Shown here one piece after another: positions 29,244 to 37,700 of a stretch of DNA of 64,000 bases. Source of the DNA: Paraburkholderia fungorum (GTDB taxonomy: Bacteria > Pseudomonadota > Gammaproteobacteria > Burkholderiales > Burkholderiaceae); NCBI RefSeq assembly GCF_003610895.1, contig NZ_MCAS01000005.1, forward strand, positions 124,001-188,000. Reading direction: 5' to 3'. Below the pieces are notes generated by a model. It did not search any database. It had not been told where the DNA came from and worked only from the letters and a program-made list of their open reading frames with translations. Made by a program: the position numbers and the translations under genes. Numbering within the stretch: the first letter of the stretch is position 1; every line of letters begins with the position of its first letter.

Positions 29244-30617
29244 TCAGTGGCCCGCTACTGCTTCTTCGGTCCCCGCACCGGGGTCGCCGAGCCAGGCAAT
29301 CGTCGCGGCCCCTACCAACAGCACGGCGGATACCGCCATCAGCGGCGCGGTGAAGCCGTTCGACATCTGCTTGATAAGACCGATCATCGAGGGACCGACG
29401 AATCCCCCAAGATTGCCGACCGATACGATGAGCGCGAGTCCGCCGGCAGCCGCGCGGCCGGTCAGAAAACTCGAGGGGATCGCCCAGTAAGTGGCTTGAA
29501 ACGCGAGAATTCCGCTCACTGTGAAACACAATGCGATCAGCTTGAGCGCGGGAACATCGGTCATCACACTGGCCGTCAGCGCGACTGCCGCAATGACGAG
29601 CGCGCCCGCGACATACGGAATGCGATTGCTCACGCGGTTAGCCAGCCGGGCCCACAGCAGCATCGCCACGGCACCAATGGCATAAGGCACCGCTGTCAGT
29701 CCGCCAACCGCCGCATGGCTGACGCCGAACTGTTTGATGATTTGCGGCATCCAGAGGCCCACCCCGATGGAGCCGACGATGCCGCAAAAATTGACGAACG
29801 CGAGAACGAACACCCGCCAGTTGGTCATCGCATCGCGCAGCTTCGCGCCGTGTTTTGTCTCGATCCCCCTCTGCTCCGCAGCGAGACGGCGCGCCAGAAT
29901 CGCCTTCTCTTCGTCGCTTAGCCATTTCGCTTTTTCGGGGCGATCAGCCAGCACGAACAGACAGGCGATGCCGAGCATGACGGCGGGCAAGCCTTCGATC
30001 AGCAGAAGCCATTGCCAGCTGCGCAATCCATGCATGCCGCCGAGTTGAAGCAACGCGCCCGAAATCGGCGAGCCAATCATGTTCGCGACCGGGATGCCGA
30101 CAAGAAATGCCGCCGTGACCTTCGCTCGCCACTTGCCGGGAAACCAGTGTGTGAAGTACAGGTAGATGCCAGGGGTAAAACCGGCCTCGGCGATACCCAG
30201 CAGAAAGCGGGCTGCAGCAAAACTTTTCGGGCCGACCACGAACGCGGTCAGCATCGAAAACACACCCCAGGTAATCATGATTCGCGCAATCCATACGCGC
30301 GCTCCGACCTTCTGCATAATCAGGTTGCTCGGTATTTCGAAGATGAAATACCCGATAAAGAAGAGGCCTGCACCCCACCCGAACTGCTCCGCAGTCAGAC
30401 CGAGATCACGGTTCATCGTGAGCGCGGCGAAGCCCACGTTGGTGCGATCCAGGTAGCTGATGACGTAGCACGCGAAAATGAACGGCAGGATGCGGCGAAA
30501 CACCTTGGCGAGCGTGCGCTCGCTCGCGGCATGCTCGTCCGACAACGCGGCGGCTTCGGCACCGTGCTCCGTATCTGTCTTTCGTGCCACGCCGCTCAGC
30601 GTGTGGGAAATCTGCAT
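29244..30617 (-). CDS. MFS transporter, ACS type
   Basis: Permease of 457 residues with the ACS signature YLDRTNVGFAALTMNRDLGL after the first helix, and a long N-terminal cytoplasmic tail. GGAGGAG lies about 7 bases before ATG. Very similar in layout to the ACS permease at 24259-25584, so the cluster has two related organic-anion importers, perhaps for two substrates or intermediates. Confidence 0.9.
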   Translation of the reverse strand: MQISHTLSGVARKTDTEHGAEAAALSDEHAASERTLAKVFRRILPFIFACYVISYLDRTNVGFAALTMNRDLGLTAEQFGWGAGLFFIGYFIFEIPSNLIMQKVGARVWIARIMITWGVFSMLTAFVVGPKSFAAARFLLGIAEAGFTPGIYLYFTHWFPGKWRAKVTAAFLVGIPVANMIGSPISGALLQLGGMHGLRSWQWLLLIEGLPAVMLGIACLFVLADRPEKAKWLSDEEKAILARRLAAEQRGIETKHGAKLRDAMTNWRVFVLAFVNFCGIVGSIGVGLWMPQIIKQFGVSHAAVGGLTAVPYAIGAVAMLLWARLANRVSNRIPYVAGALVIAAVALTASVMTDVPALKLIALCFTVSGILAFQATYWAIPSSFLTGRAAAGGLALIVSVGNLGGFVGPSMIGLIKQMSNGFTAPLMAVSAVLLVGAATIAWLGDPGAGTEEAVAGH

Positions 30618-30697
30618 GATGTGCTCCTCCGTCGCGCTTCATGGAACGCGACTCGTAATCGGGTTTCGCGGTCAATCCCGCCGCGCCGGTTCGCGTG

Positions 30698-31627
30698 TCA
30701 GATGCGGGACCGCGCCTGCTTTGGGAACACACCTGCAACGTCCATCCTGGCAACGAGGACCGTGCCGCTGACTGATTCGGTCATGAACAGCGTCTTCATG
30801 TCGGCCCCACCGAAACAGAGGTTTGTCAGCGAGGCACCCTCGGGACTGGTCAGGACAACAACGGGCTCCGCACGGTGATTGAGAACCCAGGCGCGGCCAA
30901 GACCCGGGTTGGCGACAAAGAGGCGGCCTTCCGTGTCGATAGTCAAACCGTCGGGGCCGCTCGGTCCATACGAAGTGAAGAACTGGCCGACCTTGCTGAC
31001 CGAGCCGTCGGCCTGGAGCGGCACGCGCCACACACAGTTGCCGCGCGTCATCGCGACGTAGAGCACTTTCTCGTCCGGTGAGAGCACGAGTCCGTTCGGG
31101 CTCGGGCAATTGCCGAGCAGCAAGTCGAGCCTGCCGTCCGGGCTCAACCGGTACACGCGGCCCGTCGGGTCATGCAGGCCGGTCTGGCCCTGGTCCGTGA
31201 AGTACAGGTTGCCCGCGGAATCGAAGCTCAGGTCGTTGACACCCCGAAAGCGTTCCGAATTTCGGCGCTCAAGATAGGGCCGGATTTCACCGCTTTCGAT
31301 GTCGAGCAGCATCAGTCCGTTGCGATAGTCGGTGATGAGCAGATGACTGTCGTCGGCAAGCTTCATTCCGTTCGGCTCACCGTCGTACTCCACGACGAGC
31401 TCCCACTCACCCGAAGGCGCAATACGAAACACCCGGCCGTGAGGAATGTCCGTCACGTAAAGAAATCCGTCCGGACTCCATACCGGCCCTTCGAGAAACG
31501 AGTCGGTGCGTTGTCCGGCGCGGTTCGCTCTCGCCCAATCCGTCTGGACGTTCGGCTTGCGGTATTTCTCGGGCATGCGCGTGAAGACTTCCGCCGGGCG
31601 CACTTCAGGTGAGTTGAGGAAAAACAT
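30698..31627 (-). CDS. SMP-30/gluconolactonase family protein
   Basis: Six-bladed beta-propeller lactonase of 309 residues. Family motifs EGPVWSPDGFLYVTDI, GEPNGMKLADD, GVNDLSFDSAGNLYFTDQG and PNGLVLSPDEKVLYVA supply the metal ligands (Glu, Asn, Asn, Asp). It likely opens a sugar-acid or other hydroxyacid lactone. GGAGG precedes ATG 31627 at a normal distance; upstream open frame discarded. Follows the 2-hydroxyacid dehydrogenase by 26 bases. Confidence 0.9.
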   Translation of the reverse strand: MFFLNSPEVRPAEVFTRMPEKYRKPNVQTDWARANRAGQRTDSFLEGPVWSPDGFLYVTDIPHGRVFRIAPSGEWELVVEYDGEPNGMKLADDSHLLITDYRNGLMLLDIESGEIRPYLERRNSERFRGVNDLSFDSAGNLYFTDQGQTGLHDPTGRVYRLSPDGRLDLLLGNCPSPNGLVLSPDEKVLYVAMTRGNCVWRVPLQADGSVSKVGQFFTSYGPSGPDGLTIDTEGRLFVANPGLGRAWVLNHRAEPVVVLTSPEGASLTNLCFGGADMKTLFMTESVSGTVLVARMDVAGVFPKQARSRI

Positions 31628-31653
31628 GTCGGACCTCCAGCTTCCGGGACAAA

Positions 31654-32601
31654 TCAGGCTGCTGTGCGAGCCCGCTCTTCGAGTACGGCCAGTACGTTGG
31701 CCGCGGCGCCCTTTCCCATGTTCACGTAAGCGGCATCGCTTACGCCGCCGATATGCGGCGAGAGAATGAGATTGGAGACGCACTGGAATGGATGCGGATT
31801 CGACATCGGCTCGACATCGAAGCTATCGAGACCGGCGCAACGCAATTGGCCTTCGGCCAGTGCTTCGACGAGGGCGGCTTCGTCGATGAGACCGCCACGC
31901 GCCGTATTGACGAGAATCGCGCCGCGCCTGAAGCGCGCAAACGTCTCACGATTCAGCATCCGGCGATTTTCCGGCGTCAACGGACAATGAAGCGAGACGA
32001 CGTCGGAGCCGGCGTACAGCGCATCGAGTTCGACCAGTGTCACGCCCTGCGGGGCTTCCTTCGCGAACGGGTCATGCGCGATAACTTTCATGCCGAATGC
32101 GGCGCCCACGGCTGCGACCCGCCGCCCGATCGAGCCGAGACCGACGAGACCCAGCGTACGCCCGTCCAGCTCTACCGACTTGTGAGTCGCCTTATCCCAA
32201 TGCCCTGCGCGCATGCGGACGTCCAGTTGCGTCACTGACTTCGCACACGCAAGAATCAGCGCCCACGCATGTTCGGCGACAGCCGCCGCATTCGCACCAA
32301 CTGCCGCACGTACCGCAATGCCGCGCTGCGCGGCCGCGTCCTGGTCGATCACGTCGATGCCGCTGCCATGCTTCGAGATGACCTGAAGCTGGCCGGCGGC
32401 GTCCATGATTCGTGCGGTCACCTTGCCGTAGCGAACGATGATGGCGACCGGCCGGCGGGCAGCGCAGAGCGCGACGATCTCGTCCTCGGCAGGCTGCTTT
32501 CCCGTGAACACCACTTCAAAGCTGTTCAACATCTCGAGCGCCTCTGGCGCAAGGTCGGCAGCGGTAACCAGAACGACTGGCTTTTGCTGGTTCGCTTGCA
32601 T
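31654..32601 (-). CDS. D-isomer-specific 2-hydroxyacid dehydrogenase family protein
   Basis: NAD-dependent enzyme of 315 residues of the phosphoglycerate dehydrogenase/hydroxypyruvate reductase fold. GLVGLGSIGRRVAAVGAAFGMKV is the Rossmann motif, NTARGGLIDEAALVEAL and SPHIGGVSDAA carry the catalytic Arg and His. ATG 32601 overlaps the stop of the RraA-type gene by one base (TGATG). Probably oxidises or reduces a 2-hydroxyacid of the pathway. Confidence 0.9.
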   Translation of the reverse strand: MQANQQKPVVLVTAADLAPEALEMLNSFEVVFTGKQPAEDEIVALCAARRPVAIIVRYGKVTARIMDAAGQLQVISKHGSGIDVIDQDAAAQRGIAVRAAVGANAAAVAEHAWALILACAKSVTQLDVRMRAGHWDKATHKSVELDGRTLGLVGLGSIGRRVAAVGAAFGMKVIAHDPFAKEAPQGVTLVELDALYAGSDVVSLHCPLTPENRRMLNRETFARFRRGAILVNTARGGLIDEAALVEALAEGQLRCAGLDSFDVEPMSNPHPFQCVSNLILSPHIGGVSDAAYVNMGKGAAANVLAVLEERARTAA

Positions 32602-33299
32602 CACAGTGCCTCGCCTTCCGCGAGCATGCCGACTGCCCGCAATTCCTTTTCGAGCCACGTCGCGCGGGTGTCACCGTTCCTGATTGCGGCGATGCGCTTC
32701 GCTTCCGCATCCACCTTTTTCTGCGCCAGTTCGAGAATCCTCGGCACCTCGTGGCGCGGTACGACAACAACACCGTCGGCATCACCCACGACGAGATCGC
32801 CAGGATTGACGGTCGTGCCACCCGCCGAGATGGGAGCATTCACGCGACCCGCGACGCTCTTGGTTGGGCCGCATGGGTTGAGGCCCGCCGAAAAGACCGG
32901 AAAGTCGCCGTGCACGAGTTCATGCGAGTCGCGCACAGCCGCATCGATAACGAAGCCGGCGATGCCGGTCGCATGCGCCTGCGTGGCCATGATTTCGCCA
33001 ATCAGCGCGCAGGTCTGGTCGCCCTTGCCGTCGACCACAATCACGTCGCCTGGTTTTGCGATGGCGAGCGCCGCGTGGATGGCGAGGTTATCGCCCGGAC
33101 GCACTTCAACGGTGATGGCCGGACCCGCCACCTTCATTTTGGGCGACAGCGGTTTGACCCGGCCATTCAGCGTGCCGCGACGCCCGGCGACGTCCGCGAG
33201 GATGGCTGCCTGGAACTTCGCCGCCTCTGCGACGAGCTCGGGCGACACGCGCTCGATGTCGCGAGCAATGGACGATGAACCATTCGAAGGGGTGCTCAT
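32601..33299 (-). CDS. RraA family protein, 4-carboxy-4-hydroxy-2-oxoadipate aldolase-like
   Basis: Protein of 232 residues of the RraA/LigK fold. PGDNLAIHAALAIAKPGDVIVVDG and GLNPCGPTKS, then PGDLVVGDADGVVVVP, include the GD-x20-RD-like metal/substrate elements (AAVRDSHEL holds the R-D pair) of class II pyruvate aldolases such as LigK/HMG aldolase. It probably splits a branched hydroxy-oxo acid into pyruvate and a second oxo acid. First gene of the leftward cluster, facing the IclR regulator. Confidence 0.88.
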   Translation of the reverse strand: MSTPSNGSSSIARDIERVSPELVAEAAKFQAAILADVAGRRGTLNGRVKPLSPKMKVAGPAITVEVRPGDNLAIHAALAIAKPGDVIVVDGKGDQTCALIGEIMATQAHATGIAGFVIDAAVRDSHELVHGDFPVFSAGLNPCGPTKSVAGRVNAPISAGGTTVNPGDLVVGDADGVVVVPRHEVPRILELAQKKVDAEAKRIAAIRNGDTRATWLEKELRAVGMLAEGEAL

Positions 33300-33320
33300 A
33301 ACGTTACCTCTGCAAGTTGC

Positions 33321-33437
33321 GTTGTACTATGTACAACTATAGTGTACTGTGTGAAATTACTATAACTTGCAAAGATGGCGAATTTCCACTGGCGTTTACC
33401 CTTTTACGGTGTAAACCATCGTTTTACTGTGTACAAT
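33321..33437. promoter_or_regulatory. array of four IclR-type operator candidates
   Basis: A perfect 7-3-7 palindrome GTTGTACTATGTACAAC at 33321-33337 and three related 17-base sites at 33341-33357 (AGTGTACTGTGTGAAAT), 33401-33417 (CTTTTACGGTGTAAACC) and 33421-33437 (GTTTTACTGTGTACAAT), matching 11, 11 and 14 of 17 positions by my count. Pair spacing is exactly 20 bases in both cases and the pairs are 80 bases apart. The region lies between the RraA gene and the IclR gene and likely holds both promoters. Confidence 0.7.
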
Positions 33438-33460
33438 CTTCTGGAAAGAACGAACGGGAG

Positions 33461-34177
33461 ATGAATGTGGGAAATGAAGGAGTAGCGGCCGTTGAGAAGG
33501 CGCTGTCGTTGCTGGACTGTTTCAAGCCAGGGGCGGAGGCACTTGCGCTAGCTGCGCTCGCACAATCGTCCGGTATGCACAAGACGACGGTGTATCGATT
33601 GATGAATTCGCTGGAGCGGATGAACTACGTCGTGCGCTCAGAAGCGGGGCTTTATTCGCTTGGCCCGCGGGTACTCTATCTCGGCAAACTGTACGAGCAG
33701 TCCTTCCATCTTTCGTCGCTCGTTGAACCGATACTGCATAAGCTGGCAGCCGAGACACGGGAGAGCGCATCGTACTACGTTATCGACCACGGCCAGCGTC
33801 TCTGTCTTTTCAGAGCAGAGCCGTCGGAAGGGCTCAGAGAGACCCGTCTACCAGGAACCGCACTTCCGCTCGACGACACGGCGATCAGCCGCGTGTTGCG
33901 ATACTGGGGGCTCAAGGAACCGCTGTACGAAACCCCGCCGTCGCTGCCGACCTTCACCTCCGGCGCACGCGACCAGCACACCGCCGCATTTGCTACACCG
34001 GTGTTCGGCGAGGGTGACAAGTTCAAGGCGGCACTGACGTTGTCGGGCGCGGCCTCGCGGCTCGAAGCCGCACATGCATCGAACGAGCTCGACCGTCCTC
34101 AGCTGGATGCGGCATCCGAGCTGTCGCGCAAGCTTGGCGCGAGTGCGGCGTTTTGCGAAAGGATGTACGGCGCCTGA
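33461..34177 (+). CDS. IclR family transcriptional regulator
   Basis: Regulator of 238 residues. N-terminal winged helix: AVEKALSLLDCF, then LAQSSGMHKTTVYRLMNSLERMNYV (recognition helix region); C-terminal IclR effector domain with PILHKLAAETRESASYYVIDHGQ. The start is ambiguous: ATG 33461 has GGGAG immediately adjacent, while GTG 33467 has the same GGGAG at 6-base spacing and may be the true start. Divergent from the catabolic cluster, whose operator region carries four candidate sites. Confidence 0.9.
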   Translation: MNVGNEGVAAVEKALSLLDCFKPGAEALALAALAQSSGMHKTTVYRLMNSLERMNYVVRSEAGLYSLGPRVLYLGKLYEQSFHLSSLVEPILHKLAAETRESASYYVIDHGQRLCLFRAEPSEGLRETRLPGTALPLDDTAISRVLRYWGLKEPLYETPPSLPTFTSGARDQHTAAFATPVFGEGDKFKAALTLSGAASRLEAAHASNELDRPQLDAASELSRKLGASAAFCERMYGA

Positions 34178-34205
34178 AGAGAGAATAGATCGCTGGCTTC
34201 CGAAC

Positions 34206-34237
34206 GGCGTGAGGGCGCAAATTCGCGCCCTCACGCC
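34206..34237. terminator. 13-bp perfect hairpin between convergent genes
   Basis: GGCGTGAGGGCGC / GCGCCCTCACGCC with loop AAATTC, after the IclR gene and before the convergent permease gene. No T-run follows on either side, so it is not a standard intrinsic terminator; it could still stabilise mRNA ends or aid termination. Confidence 0.5.
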
Positions 34238-34248
34238 GCCTGCATGTC

Positions 34249-35634
34249 TTACTGCCCAGCCACCCGCGCACCGCCATGCAGCGCCGCACGCCGGCACTTG
34301 AACACATAGCCGGCCCACATCACAACGAGCCACGCGGGCACGAGCCACACCGAGACCGAGAGGCCCGGCGTCATGGCCAGAATCACGAGGATCAATGCCA
34401 TGAAGGCAAGGCAGATCCAGTTGCTGACCGGGAACCAGAACGACTTGAACACGAGCGTCTCGCCCGCCGCCAGCATCGCCTTGCGCGACTTCAGGTGCGT
34501 CAGGCTGATCAGTGCCCAGTTCAGCACGAGCGCGGCCACCACCAGCGCCATCAGCAAACCGAGCGCCTCGGCGGGAATCAGATAGTTGATGATCACGCAG
34601 GTGAATGTGGCGAGCGCCGACAAACCAATCGCCATATACGGCACGCCGCGCCGATCAACCTTCATCAGCGCACGCGGTGCGTTGCCCTGTTCCGCGAGAC
34701 CGTAGAGCATGCGGCTATTTGCATACACGCCGCTGTTGTACACCGAGAGCGCCGCGGTCAGCACCACCACGTTGAGCACATTCGCGGTCAGCGTCGAGCC
34801 GATCTGCGAGAAGATCATCACGAACGGACTGCCCCCGGCCGCCACCTGATTCCACGGGTACAACGAGAGCAGCACAGCCAGCGAGCAGATGTAGAAAATC
34901 AGAATCCGGTAGATCACCTGATTCACGGCCTTCGGAATGCTCTTCTGCGGATCAGCCGCTTCAGCCGCCGTAATGCCGATCAATTCGAGGCCGCCGAACG
35001 AAAACATGATGACCGCGAGCATCATGAACAGGCCATGGAAACCATGCGGGAAAAATCCGCCGTCGGCCCAGAGATTGGTGATCGAGGCTTGCGGCCCACC
35101 ATGGCCGCTGATCAGCAGATAGCCGCCGAACAGGATCATGCCGATCACCGCCACCACCTTGATGATCGCAAACCAGAATTCGGTTTCGCCGTACGCTTTG
35201 ACGTTTGCGAGATTGATCGCGTTGATGAGGGCGAAGCACACCAGCGCCGAGACCCATGTGGGTACGCCTGGCCACCAGAAATGCACGTAGGTGCCGACTG
35301 CGGTCAACTCGGCCATGCTCACGAGCACGTACAGCACCCAGTAGTTCCAGCCGGACAGAAAGCCGGGAAAGTCGCCCCAATATTTGTACGCGAAGTGGCT
35401 GAACGAACCGGCAACCGGTTCTTGCGCGACCATTTCGCCAAGCTGGCGCATGATCATGAAAGCGATGATGCCGCCGATCGCGTAGCCGAGAATCATGGAC
35501 GGCCCGGCTGCCTTCAACACGCTGGCGGAGCCGAGAAACAAGCCGGTGCCGATCGCCCCGCCCAGCGCGATCAGCTGGATGTGACGATTCTTAAGCCCGC
35601 GCTTCAGGCCGTCTTGCTGCTGTGCACTATTCAA
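34249..35634 (-). CDS. amino acid permease (AAT family)
   Basis: Inner-membrane transporter of 461 residues of the amino acid-polyamine-organocation superfamily, with twelve hydrophobic segments. GLKNRHIQLIALGGAIGTGLFLGSA is the N-terminal signature, and AYGETEFWFAIIKVVAVIGMI is typical of AroP/PheP/ProY-like members. Imports an amino acid; proline or an aromatic residue are possible. Single gene, divergent from the secreted hydrolase. Confidence 0.9.
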   Translation of the reverse strand: MNSAQQQDGLKRGLKNRHIQLIALGGAIGTGLFLGSASVLKAAGPSMILGYAIGGIIAFMIMRQLGEMVAQEPVAGSFSHFAYKYWGDFPGFLSGWNYWVLYVLVSMAELTAVGTYVHFWWPGVPTWVSALVCFALINAINLANVKAYGETEFWFAIIKVVAVIGMILFGGYLLISGHGGPQASITNLWADGGFFPHGFHGLFMMLAVIMFSFGGLELIGITAAEAADPQKSIPKAVNQVIYRILIFYICSLAVLLSLYPWNQVAAGGSPFVMIFSQIGSTLTANVLNVVVLTAALSVYNSGVYANSRMLYGLAEQGNAPRALMKVDRRGVPYMAIGLSALATFTCVIINYLIPAEALGLLMALVVAALVLNWALISLTHLKSRKAMLAAGETLVFKSFWFPVSNWICLAFMALILVILAMTPGLSVSVWLVPAWLVVMWAGYVFKCRRAALHGGARVAGQ

Positions 35635-35778
35635 AATTGCGCCCCAGTGTATGGATATCGAGCACCCGATCAGACTTATGGCCTGCTCCGGCAGAACCGA
35701 AAATTTTACCGCGACCGATATTCACTCAATATTGGGAGCAACCCGCGCTTGGTTCTGCGCCGCACTTAACGGCAAGGA

Positions 35779-35793
35779 TAGTGATTGTCACTA
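35779..35793. promoter_or_regulatory. 15-base palindrome, possible operator
   Basis: TAGTGATTGTCACTA, a 6-3-6 inverted repeat in the 214-base gap between the divergent amino-acid permease and hydrolase genes. No regulator identified. Confidence 0.35.
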
Positions 35794-35848
35794 GCGGAGC
35801 GCTTCGGTATGTTGCCCTAGTCGAGGTCTCAGCCTGCGGAGATTCAAC

Positions 35849-36847
35849 ATGTCGCCCAAACGCCTGCTTTGCGCCGCTGTTTTGTGTCTCTGCTTCGCCG
35901 GGGCGGGCGCGCTCGCGCAAACCGCGGCCCCGCCGGCAGAACCCGCCGCCGAACCGGCTGACACACCCGGCATGGAGTCGAGCGCACCGGAAGCGCCGCC
36001 CCCGCCACCCGCGGAGCCGGCCGTCGTACCGGCTGTGCCCGCGGTGCCGGCTACGCCTGCTGCGACGGTCCCCACGCCCCCCGCACCCGCCGCCCCAAAA
36101 GCCGCCGCTAATACCACGCCTACCCCACCTCCCGCAGCGCCAATGACCGGTCCCGTGCGCAACGTCGTGCTGGTGCATGGCGCGTTCGTCGACGGGTCGA
36201 GCTGGAACGGTGTCGTCGCGAAGCTGCAGCAGAAGGGTTATCACGTGAGTTCAGTGCAGAACCCGCTCACGTCGCTCGCCGACGATGTCGCGGCCACCCG
36301 CCGCGTGCTCGCGCGCCAGGATGGCCCGACCATCCTGGTGGGCCACTCGTGGGGCGGCGTCGTGATCACGCAAGCCGGTGCGAACGCGCCGAACGTCGCG
36401 GGTCTCGTCTACGTGGCGGGGATTGCGCCGGACCTGCATGAAACGACAGCGGACCTGATGAAGCGCGCCCCGACGATGCCTGCGGGTCAAGGCATCGTCG
36501 CGGACCCGACGGGTTTCCTGTGGCTCGACCGCACGAAATACCACGCCGACTTTGCTGCCGACGTGCCCGAAAACCTCACGCGCGTACTGGCCACGGCACA
36601 AGTCCCGATCGCGGCAACGGTCTTCAGCGAAACGGTCAGCCAGGTCGCATGGAAGGAGAAACCTTCGTGGTACGTGCTGACCACCAAAGACCGCGCGCTA
36701 TCACCCGCCGTCGAAAAATTCATGGCCGACCGGATGAAGGCGAAGATCGTGCCGATCGCATCGAGCCATCTCGTGCCGGTATCGCACGCGGGCGCTGTGG
36801 CGGATGTGATCGATCGCGCCGCGCGGGAATTGAGCCGGCAACAGTAA
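35849..36847 (+). CDS. secreted alpha/beta hydrolase with Pro/Ala-rich linker
   Basis: Protein of 332 residues. Signal peptide about residues 1-24 (LLCAAVLCLCFAGAGALAQ), then about 75 residues of Pro/Ala-rich low-complexity linker (25-100), then an alpha/beta hydrolase domain. VVLVHGAFVDGSSW is the oxyanion segment, GHSWGG holds the nucleophile Ser167, and HLVPVSH near residue 312 the catalytic His. The domain resembles salicylate-esterase/hydroxynitrile-lyase-like and RutD-like hydrolases (AB_hydrolase_6/12). Probably periplasmic; substrate unknown. Confidence 0.85.
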   Translation: MSPKRLLCAAVLCLCFAGAGALAQTAAPPAEPAAEPADTPGMESSAPEAPPPPPAEPAVVPAVPAVPATPAATVPTPPAPAAPKAAANTTPTPPPAAPMTGPVRNVVLVHGAFVDGSSWNGVVAKLQQKGYHVSSVQNPLTSLADDVAATRRVLARQDGPTILVGHSWGGVVITQAGANAPNVAGLVYVAGIAPDLHETTADLMKRAPTMPAGQGIVADPTGFLWLDRTKYHADFAADVPENLTRVLATAQVPIAATVFSETVSQVAWKEKPSWYVLTTKDRALSPAVEKFMADRMKAKIVPIASSHLVPVSHAGAVADVIDRAARELSRQQ

Positions 36848-36857
36848 AGCAGACCGT

Positions 36858-37691
36858 TCAGCGCAGCATGAACGACATTGCCGACAGGCAGTTCAACATG
36901 CGCACGGCATGCTCCACCGACTCAGCACTAAAGCGTAACGTGACGGCGTCGACGCGCGTAAGCGTCGGCCATTGGCAGAACAGATCGGCAAGCGCGGTAG
37001 TTTGTACACGCAGCTCGCATTCGACGGGCCGCACGGCAGCGCGCGTGGCTTGAGGCGCGTGGCCTTCCCCGATGTAACGCCGCACCGCTTCACGTGCCGC
37101 ATTTTCAATCGCATCACGGGCGCTCGCCGGCGTTTGCGTCACGCCGCTCGACTGTCCCGTGGCGCTCTTGGTCACGACGAAACGCGCGCGAGGAAAGCGC
37201 GGCGCGGTTTCCTCGGCGAATACATCGTCGCCGGATAAAAGCGCTACCTGTGCGCCATATTCTTCCGCCAGCGCGCCATACAATCCGGCCTCGCCGACTT
37301 CGGCGCCGTTCAGCAGGACACGCGTGAACGCGAAGCTATTGATCGTATGCGAGAGAATGCCGTGCGTTTGCGAGCGGGCGTGATAGCCGATCATGAACAC
37401 CAGCGCCGCGCCGTACTCGAGGCCAGCCATCATGCCGAGTGTGCGCGGCTTGCCGAGCACCACCTGGGCACGTGCGTCGAGTAGATCGGGCAGCAGATTG
37501 CGAAAGCCGCCGTGCGAATCGTTGACCCACACGTGAGTCGCGCCACCCGCGAACGCGCCTTCGATCGCGGCATTGGCTTCGAGTGTCATCCAGCGGCGCG
37601 CGGCTTCGTATTCGCCGTTACCCGCGCGCGTTTGCTCGGGATGGAACACGCCGGCCACGCCTTCGATATCGGCGGAAATCAGAACTTTCAT
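36858..37691 (-). CDS. M55 family D-aminopeptidase (DppA-like)
   Basis: Zinc peptidase of 277 residues. Residues D8, E10, H60 and H104 (ISADIEGVAG, VNDSHGG, GYHAR) coincide in position with the zinc ligands of Bacillus subtilis DppA, which removes D-Ala from peptides such as D-Ala-D-Ala. Last gene of the leftward gsi-type operon, 9 bases downstream of the P1 peptidase gene, so the operon can process D-residue peptides. Confidence 0.92.
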   Translation of the reverse strand: MKVLISADIEGVAGVFHPEQTRAGNGEYEAARRWMTLEANAAIEGAFAGGATHVWVNDSHGGFRNLLPDLLDARAQVVLGKPRTLGMMAGLEYGAALVFMIGYHARSQTHGILSHTINSFAFTRVLLNGAEVGEAGLYGALAEEYGAQVALLSGDDVFAEETAPRFPRARFVVTKSATGQSSGVTQTPASARDAIENAAREAVRRYIGEGHAPQATRAAVRPVECELRVQTTALADLFCQWPTLTRVDAVTLRFSAESVEHAVRMLNCLSAMSFMLR

Positions 37692-37700
37692 CAGGGATGC

